64,000 nucleotides of DNA. It comes from Siphonodentalium dalli. Its lineage: Eukaryota > Mollusca > Scaphopoda > Gadilida > Siphonodentaliidae. The notes beneath the pieces are model-generated. The model saw only the letters and a list, made by a program, of their open reading frames with translations, was not told the DNA's origin and made no database searches. The stretch's first letter is position 1. The number at the start of each line of letters is the position of its first letter. Positions 57,636-64,000 of the stretch are shown here, one piece after another. The position numbers were made by a program, and so were the translations under genes. The stretch spans positions 58,199,899 to 58,263,898 of the forward strand of contig CP136067.1 in assembly GCA_032622095.1 (NCBI GenBank), written 5' to 3'.

Positions 57636-57984
57636 AAAATAACGTATTTAGACTTTTCTTTAAGTTTAGTATTATTACTAACCAGTAATGTTAAACAGTA
57701 AATTAATCTAAAAATACAAATTATTATATTATTTTTAGTCCCCGTTTGCGAGTTTGTCTTTGATGATGCAGATGATAATGGTCATGCAGTCTGATATAAC
57801 GGAGGGCCCCTTCCCCCCCCCCCTTTTCGTACGCCGGATTCGACCCATTTTGGACCCGTACGCCGGATTCAAGACACAAATTAAGCTGGATTCCGGATTC
57901 ATGTATTTATATAAACGGATTCCATTTCGGGTGAAATATTGCGATTTGGTTCCTCATTTGGTCATAATAGATCATAATATAATG

Positions 57985-58620
57985 AATTTTATATGGGATC
58001 CAATCTGATGCACACTCTTATAGGACTTAGTCCGTATATATTCGTTTGTATACGGTGCTCTTTATCTTTCCGGTCATTATTTGCGGCAGTTGTCCGAAGT
58101 GTAGATTTACCGGAACCGCCGAACCGGCGAGAGTTACAGTTCCTAATTAGTGTCAAGGCCATTGCATCGAAATTGGATTCCCATAAATTTTGCGTGTTTA
58201 CCGGTATGCTGCTAGAAACAGCGTGTAGGTTGTCATTTCGGGACGGAACTCGCCCCGAGATGAGGAGTTTTGTTGCTGAACTGAGCAACACTGTAAACTG
58301 TCTGAGTTGAAAGCGATGTTAAAAGAGAAATATGCTAAATTGACTCCTGGGTGAAGGCCAGGGGGGTCACTCAGCCTGTACCAAATGCACGTCGCTGTGC
58401 GAAGGATAGCCAGAGACGAAGATTACCCCAGTGGTCGGTTTCTTCTCAGTTGCTGACACGGAAACGGAATGGACCAACGTCCGGGGATTACTTTCGAACA
58501 CTCCGACCACCCACAGCTTACACGGTGAGTACTGTTTACCGTCGTACTCATGCAGTCACGGTACCATGGGAGCTTGGAAAGTCATCATCGACGGTCATGT
58601 ATATGTACCCTGAGACAGAT
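57985..58620. other. GC-richer segment with open frames on both strands, unknown
   Basis: Frames of about 100 codons run on both strands at 57989-58310 and one of 90 codons at 58351-58623. None matches a family I know and no clear splice sites fit. Base composition differs from the flanks. It adjoins an inverted repeat (58555-59085), so it may be the inside of an unrecognised element. Confidence 0.35.
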
Positions 58621-59085
58621 TAGGGGTCGCGTATTAGGGGCTCGCGAGCGAAGCGAGCAGGGAAAGATACGACCCTAAAAATAGATGCGGCGTATCCATC
58701 ACCACTTACCCGTCTTACCGATACCTTAATGATAAAATTTGTTGACTTCCTGTACTAGAAAAGATGATGGATACGCCACACTTTTTAAGAATGTTCATCT
58801 CGAAATTATAAATGATCAAAACACTACCGATCAGACAATTTTCTGGTAATAACCTAGTCCTTGTTGTTCAGTGGTACCTAGTTATGAAACAGGCCAACTA
58901 TTTTTTATAAATATGCGAAAAAAGTAGCGATTTTAAGCATGTTTCATAACCATGTCACCTAATTTCGTGAATCATACTGAATGTGTATCATTCCCTGCTA
59001 GCTTCGCTCGCAAGCCCCTAATTCGACCCCTAATTTGTCTCAGGTACATATACATGACGTTCCAAGCTCCTGTGACGGTACTGAC
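58555..59085. repeat. Inverted repeat around AGGGGTCG/GCGAGCGAAGC
   Basis: 58555-58668 and 58980-59085 pair: GGAGCTTGGAAAGTCAT, CATGTATATGTACC, TGAGACAGATTAGGGGTCG, TTAGGGGCTCGCGAGCGAAG, GCAGGGAA. Within the 310-bp spacer, GGCGTATCCATCA (58689) pairs with TGATGGATACGCC (58765), a second stem. Confidence 0.8.
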
Positions 59086-59097
59086 TAGATCTGTAGA

Positions 59098-59265
59098 ATG
59101 GGACTGCAGGCTCTCTTCATATTTTGAATTATGCAAATAATGACGGGATTCTCTCTTCAAATTTTAAATTATGCAAATAGTGGCCGGAGGTTTTCTTCAT
59201 ATTTTGAATTATGCAAATAGTGACGGAAGGCTTTCTTCAAATTTTGAATTATGCATAATAATAAA
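59098..59265. repeat. ~52-bp tandem repeat, about 3.5 copies
   Basis: Units read TTCTTCATATTTTGAATT then ATGCAAATAGTGACGGAAGG. Each holds ATGCAAAT, the octamer (POU-domain) motif. A single further copy of the core is at about 59462. Confidence 0.8.
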
Positions 59266-59532
59266 GTACGACTGTATCGTCTCAGAAGAATCTCAATAAT
59301 GGCCCTACACAATATTTACGCAGTAAAATTACAATGAGAAAAGTACTCATGATATATGTTCACTGAAGCGAGCGTGACAGGATTATCTAACCGCTCACAG
59401 ATAGAAATCGACCCGAATTGCCAGCGTGCGAATTAAGTTATTTGTTGACAAATATATCCAATTTTGAATTATGCAAATAGTGTGTATAATTTGTAGTTGC
59501 GTTATTTTTCAGTGCTTCTTGATGAAATCTCA

Positions 59533-62096
59533 ATGAAAGTGTCAATGACACTGTAGCTCAACTTAGGTAGGGGAATAATTTAATGGTTTACAGTAAATGG
59601 AGAAATAGGAAAGATGCAAATAGTAAAATCCAAGATGGCTGCTGGTGGCCATGTTTTTTGGCTGAACGACCCCAAAATGACTCGTTCCCATCTACATGTC
59701 ATTATTAACATCCATGACAAATTTTATGAAGATCCGACCAAAGCTACAACCTGTAGCCTACTCCAAAGGATTTAGTCATGCAAAGAGTAAAATCCAAGAT
59801 GGTTGCTGGTGGCCATGTTTTTTGGCCGAACGACCCCAAAATGACTCGTTCCGATCTACATGTCAATATTAACATCCATGATTATCAGACGAATAGTATG
59901 ACATGTAGCCCGCCCGCGTCAATGGATTTAATTTTGAAATCCAAGATGGGCCAACAGTGGCCATGTTTTTTGGTCGAATGACCCCAAAATGACTCGTTCC
60001 CATCTACATGTCAACAGCCATGACAAATTTCATGAAGATCCTGCCAAAGGTACGACCTGCAGCCCGCACCAAAGGATTTAGTCATGCAAAGAGTAAAATC
60101 CAAGATGGCTGCTGGTGGCCATGTTTTTTGGCCGAACGACTCCAAAATGACTCGTTCCCATCTACATGTCATTGTTAACATCCGTGACAAATTTAATGTA
60201 ATTCCGACCAAAGCTACGACCTGTAGCCCGCGGGAAAGGATTTAGTCATGCAAATAGTAAAATCCAAGATGGCTGCTGGCGGCCATGTTTTTTAGCTGAA
60301 CGACCCCAAAATCATTCGTTCCCGTCTACATGTTAATATTAACATCCATGACAAATTTCATGATGATCAGACTAACAGTACAACCTGTAGCCCTCGCCAA
60401 TGGATTTAATTTTGAAATCCAAGATAGCCACCAGCGGCCATGTATTTTGGCCGAATGTCGAATGACCCCAAAATGACTCGTTCCCATCTACATGTCAATG
60501 TCAACATTCATGATAAATTGCATTAAGATCAGACAAAAGGTACAACCTGTAGCCCTCGCCAAAGGATTTAGTCATGCAAAGAGTAAAATCCAAGATGGCT
60601 GCTGGTGGCCATGTTTTTTGGCTGAACGACCCCAAAATGACTCGTTCCCATCTACATGTCATTGTTAACATCCATGACAAATTTTATGCAGTTCCGATCA
60701 AAGCTACGACATGTAGCCCACAGGGAAGGATTTAGTCATGCAAAGAGTAAAATCCAAGATGGCTGCTGGCGGCCATGTTTTTTGGCCGAACGACCCCAAA
60801 ATCACTCGTTCTCATCTACATGTCAATATTAACATCCATGACAAATTTCATGATGATCAGACTAACAGTACGACCTGTAGCCTGTGCTAATGGATTGAAT
60901 TTTGAAATCAAAGATGGCCGCTGGCGACAATGTTTTTCGGCGGAATGACCCCAAAATGATTCGTTCCCCTCTACATGCCATTGTTAACATCCATGGCTAA
61001 TTTTATGATGATCAGACTAAAGGTACGAACTGTAGCCCGTGCTAAACGATTTAGTCATACAAAGAGTAAAATCCAAGATCGCTGCTGGCGGGCCATGTTT
61101 TTTGGCCGAATGACCCCAAAATGACTCGTTCCCATCTACATGTCATTATTAACATTCATGACAAATTTCATGATGATCAGACTAAAGGTACGACCTGTAG
61201 CCCGTGCTAAAGAATTTAGTCATACAAAGAGTAAAATCCAAGATGGCTGCTGGCGGCCATGTTTTTTGGTCGAGGTCGAATGACCCCAAAATTACTCGTT
61301 CCCATCTACATGTCAATATTAACATCCATGACAAATTTCATGATGATCAGGCGAAGAGTACGGCCTGTGGCCCGTGCTAATGGATTAAATTTTGAAATCA
61401 AAGATGGCCGCTGGTGGCCATGTTTTTTGTCCTAATGACCCCAAAATGACTCGTTCCCATCTACATTCCAATTTCAACAGCCATGACAAATTTTATGATG
61501 ATCAGACAAAAGGTACGACCTGTAGCCCGTGCTAAATTTAGTCATTTAAGTCATACGAAGAGTAAAATCCAAGATGGCAGCTGGCAGTCATGTTTTTAGG
61601 CCGAATGACCCAAAAATTACTCGTTCCCATCTACATGTCATTGTTAACATCCATGACAAATTTTATGATGATCCGACCAAAGGTACGACCTGTAGCCCGT
61701 GTCAAAGGATTTAGTCATGCAAAGAGTAAAATCTAAGATGGCTGCCAGCGGCCATGTTTTTTGGCTGAATGACCCCAAAATTACTCGTTCCCATCTACAT
61801 GTCAATATTAACATCCATGACAAATTTCATGACAATAAGACGAACAGTACGGCCTGTAGCCAGTGCTAATGGATTGAATTTTGAAATCCAAGATGGCCGC
61901 TGTTTTTTTCCGAATGACCCCAAAATGACTCGTTCCCATCTACATGTCAATGTCAACATCCATGACAAATTTCATAATAATCGGACCAAAGGTACGAACT
62001 GTAGCCCGTGCTAAAGGAAATTGTTGACGAATCACGCAGACACACACGCACGACGGATACCAAGCCATGGCAATAGCTCAAACTTTGAAATCGGTA
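59533..62096 (-). repeat. AGCTCAACTT-family element with 15-unit ~160-bp tandem array
   Basis: Bounded by the tail AATGAAAGTGTCAATGACAC (59533) and the inverted leader CCATGGCAATAGCTCAAACT (about 62066), so a complete copy on the minus strand. Units start CAAGATGGCTGCTGGTGGCC near 59631, 59793, 59939, 60099, 60262, 60417, 60590, 60753, 60909, 61070, 61228, 61400, 61568, 61731 and 61889. Two unit types recur: one linked by TTTAGTCATGCAAAGAGTAA, the other by ATGGATT-AATTTTGAAAT, often alternating, i.e. a higher-order dimer of ~320 bp. Confidence 0.85.
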
Positions 62097-62178
62097 TTTG
62101 TTTCTTAAACTTCCAGGGTCAATTTGATGCTGGATTCCAGATTCCAGCGTCATTTTAAAACTGGATTCCGGACTCAAG

Positions 62179-62180
62179 GT

Positions 62181-62217
<37 letters not shown>

Positions 62218-62250
62218 CGGTGCCGGTTGGGGGGGGGGGCGGGGGTGGAA
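62179..62250. repeat. Long poly-G tract
   Basis: About 38 consecutive G, then CGGTGCCGGTT, a further run of 10 G, C and GGGGG. Would favour quadruplex structure; length is also error-prone in sequencing. Confidence 0.9.
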
Positions 62251-62319
62251 GTGGCCCTCATAACGGGATTGTCGATGTACGTTGTTGTTGGATTCGGCTG
62301 AATAAGGTCAAGGACGGGA

Positions 62320-62402
62320 ACGGGACAACCCGCTCCCGAGACAACCCGCCCCTCTGCTTTTTTCTGGGCGGGTTGTCCGATAAATAAGGGCGGGTTGTCC
62401 AG
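62320..62402. repeat. Inverted GGACAACCCGC repeats
   Basis: GACAACCCGC occurs twice in forward orientation (about 62323, 62341) and GCGGGTTGTCC twice in reverse (about 62369, 62391), forming a GC-rich double stem. Confidence 0.8.
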
Positions 62403-62436
62403 AAATTGTTAATAGTAAATAATACTACAGAACTTC

Positions 62437-62651
62437 AGAAGTTGGAATCACTGACTGTTAAGTGTTAATGTTATGCTATTTTTTTAGAATTGGAGTTCTA
62501 GCCAATCTAGGTTAGGTATAACCGTATATACTATTACTAATTACTATAATATAGAAATTAGAATTAAAGTTGACATTAATGACAACTATATACCTAGAAC
62601 TCCAAAAAAATCTAAAAAAATAGCATAACAGTCAGTGATTCCAACTTCTGT
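62437..62651. repeat. Inverted repeat, ~57-bp arms
   Basis: CAGAAGTTGGAATCACTGAC...GGAGTTCTAG (62437-62502) pairs with 62597-62651 except for a small indel; the ~95-bp loop is AT-rich. Foldback MITE-like. Confidence 0.85.
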
Positions 62652-62654
62652 GCT

Positions 62655-62790
62655 CTCGCCAATAAAAGAGGGGTTTTGACCAAATTCCAAGCTCACGAGA
62701 CTCAGTCCTGTGGGCGTGGCCCAGTGTCATGAGTGTGGGTGAACATACAAACAGCCTTTGAACGATGCCGACGGAACTATAAAGCACAAC
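62655..62790 (+). promoter_or_regulatory. Candidate promoter: CCAAT, GC box, TATA
   Basis: CCAAT at 62659-62663, GGGCGTGGC (Sp/KLF-type GC box) at 62712-62720, TATAAA at 62778-62783, in that order and at promoter-like spacing, in DNA with more CpG than its surroundings. A possible first coding exon starts at 63149. Single motifs are common by chance; the arrangement is the argument. Confidence 0.3.
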
Positions 62791-63148
62791 CCAGTTTCGT
62801 TAAACAAACATCTCATAATCCCCTCACACCTCCTAATTAGCCACTAATTACCGATAATTAATAACTACTTTCAATACTTTGAATACTAGTATTGTATAGC
62901 AGACAATTTTTGGTGCAGCAGACGCCAAAACATAAATAAAGACCGACAACTCTTCCGCCAAAAATACAAAATTGGCGCACCCGCCAGCAGCCGCGATTTC
63001 GTATTTCTGTGTCGTCGTGTTGCATATTTATCTCAAGCCAGACCGGCCCAGACGAAATATACGGAGGCGATTTTCTTCAGGACGATTTATGGCATAATAG
63101 AATTATTTAATATCCGCTGAATCCGCTTTGTGGAAAATATAGGATAAG

Positions 63149-63237
63149 ATGGCATCCAAAATGGTCGCGGTCTATGTCATATGGAATCATGGAGCTATAT
63201 GTGTTCCAGAGTCGGGGAGCGAGTACACGGTGGAATG
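63149..63237 (+). CDS. Possible first coding exon of an unknown gene
   Basis: ATG in a good context (AAGATGG) opens MASKMVAVYVIWNHGAICVP then ESGSEYTVE, to a donor GAATG|GTAAAG at 63238. Without splicing a TAA follows at once, so an intron must start there if it is real. 89 bp, phase 2. No family recognised. GC-rich 5' DNA and the promoter-like motifs upstream support it weakly. Confidence 0.3.
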
Positions 63238-63539
63238 GTAAAGGTGAAGGTAACTGAAGAATGACCTTCACCTGATACATGAGACACAGTATTAAAGGAT
63301 GACATCGTGTTTATTTGATTTGTACATCATATCTAAATAATTTAAACTGATGAATTAATGGGGGAATGGATTTTTGTGAGTGGGAAATTGATTTAACTAG
63401 CTGCTGTAGTTCTTGGTTTTTCCAGACCAAATTTGGCTAGCCGTCGGATAGCCGTCGTACACTTGGGGATTCATTTTAAAAAGTAAACACATGACCTATG
63501 ATTTTTTTGCATTTTCGTGATCAACTGGTGTCAATCTTG

Positions 63540-64000
63540 CTGGGTAAACACCACTGGAATAGCCTGTAGGCTTTAATTCAGTGAATTCGGTAGAAACGTT
63601 AACACTGTCGCCTATGGGAAAACATTTAGTTCAGTGATTCCTATGAGAAAAATTTGAATTTTACGACATTTCACGTCTCACCATGATAAGTTGTTAATTT
63701 CATATTTTCTTATTTTCAAATGATAATGGCAACATTTTGGGACAGATTTAAAGAAGAAACTCCCGGATCCGTATGTAGATAGTAAAGAGAGTGATAAATC
63801 TGGGAATTATGCATGGGCAGTAGGTACCATGAGGGGGTCATGGGGTGTAAAGCCCCCCACCATTTTGAGGTGTGTAGCCCCCTCCCCCCCCCCCCCCCCA
63901 TTGGGTAAACACCACTGGAATAGCCTGTATGCTTCTATTCAGTGAATTTGGTCGAACCGTAATCACTGTCGCCTATGGGAAACCATTTAGTTCAGTGATT
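63540..64000 (+). repeat. Direct repeat, ~100-bp copies 361 bp apart, running off the window
   Basis: TGGGTAAACACCACTGGAAT, AGCCTGTA-GCTT, CACTGTCGCCTATGGGAAA and CATTTAGTTCAGTGATT occur at 63541-63640 and 63902-64000. Probably a tandem array with a ~361-bp period continuing beyond the end. A C run (63883-63899) precedes the second copy. Confidence 0.75.

Noticed and set aside
62124-62387. Poly-Gly/poly-Pro open frames
   Set aside because: They are translations of the poly-G tract.
1-64000. tRNA, rRNA or snRNA genes
   Set aside because: No cloverleaf with A and B boxes or conserved rRNA/snRNA stretch was recognised by eye; a covariance-model search would be decisive.

Overview
This 64 kb window is AT-rich, intron-rich animal DNA. 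Spliceosomal introns, a BTB/C2H2 zinc-finger gene, a tetraspanin gene and very many non-autonomous transposons show this directly. Several dispersed repeats consist of ~145-165 bp core units in tandem, with GTCC/GTCT microsatellite stretches and terminal hairpins. They resemble the 'pearl' and Helentron-associated elements known from bivalves, so a mollusc or other lophotrochozoan is the best guess. This is inference; no species is claimed.

Layout. At 1-9.6 kb there is a possible terminal exon of a minus-strand gene (128-353), then repeats: degenerate satellites, a 22-bp tandem array, a TTAA-type MITE, and a repeat cluster into which an element with 7-bp target duplications (5892-6906) has inserted. 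At 9605-19952 (+) lie five exons of a BTB-zinc finger transcription factor. All splice phases fit, one intron is of the GC-AG type, and the first BTB exon is missing. Its introns hold a TTAA-flanked transposon, a TA-type element and two foldback palindromes. From 20 to 42.7 kb no gene is recognised. This stretch holds pearl-like elements, an hAT MITE with perfect 8-bp duplications, a fresh 290-bp tandem duplication, a 2-kb ~43-bp minisatellite split by a MITE, inverted repeat pairs, a foldback structure with a Tc1/mariner transposase remnant, and a second clear hAT element.

At 42758-52946 (-) is a tetraspanin gene with six well supported coding exons and a tentative seventh. It encodes four membrane segments and a large loop with CCG, PSSCC and six cysteines. 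Its introns also carry repeats and MITEs. From 53 to 64 kb there is a MITE, a repeat block, a short Helitron with canonical ends (56080-56600), an inverted repeat of unknown type, a 15-unit ~160-bp tandem array, a long poly-G tract, and at 62.65-63.24 kb a promoter-like region (CCAAT, GC box, TATA) ahead of a possible first coding exon.

The two main genes are unrelated in function: a nuclear DNA-binding protein and a membrane organiser. Most of the interest lies in the transposon record, where target duplications and nested insertions can be read directly. No previously undescribed protein system was found.
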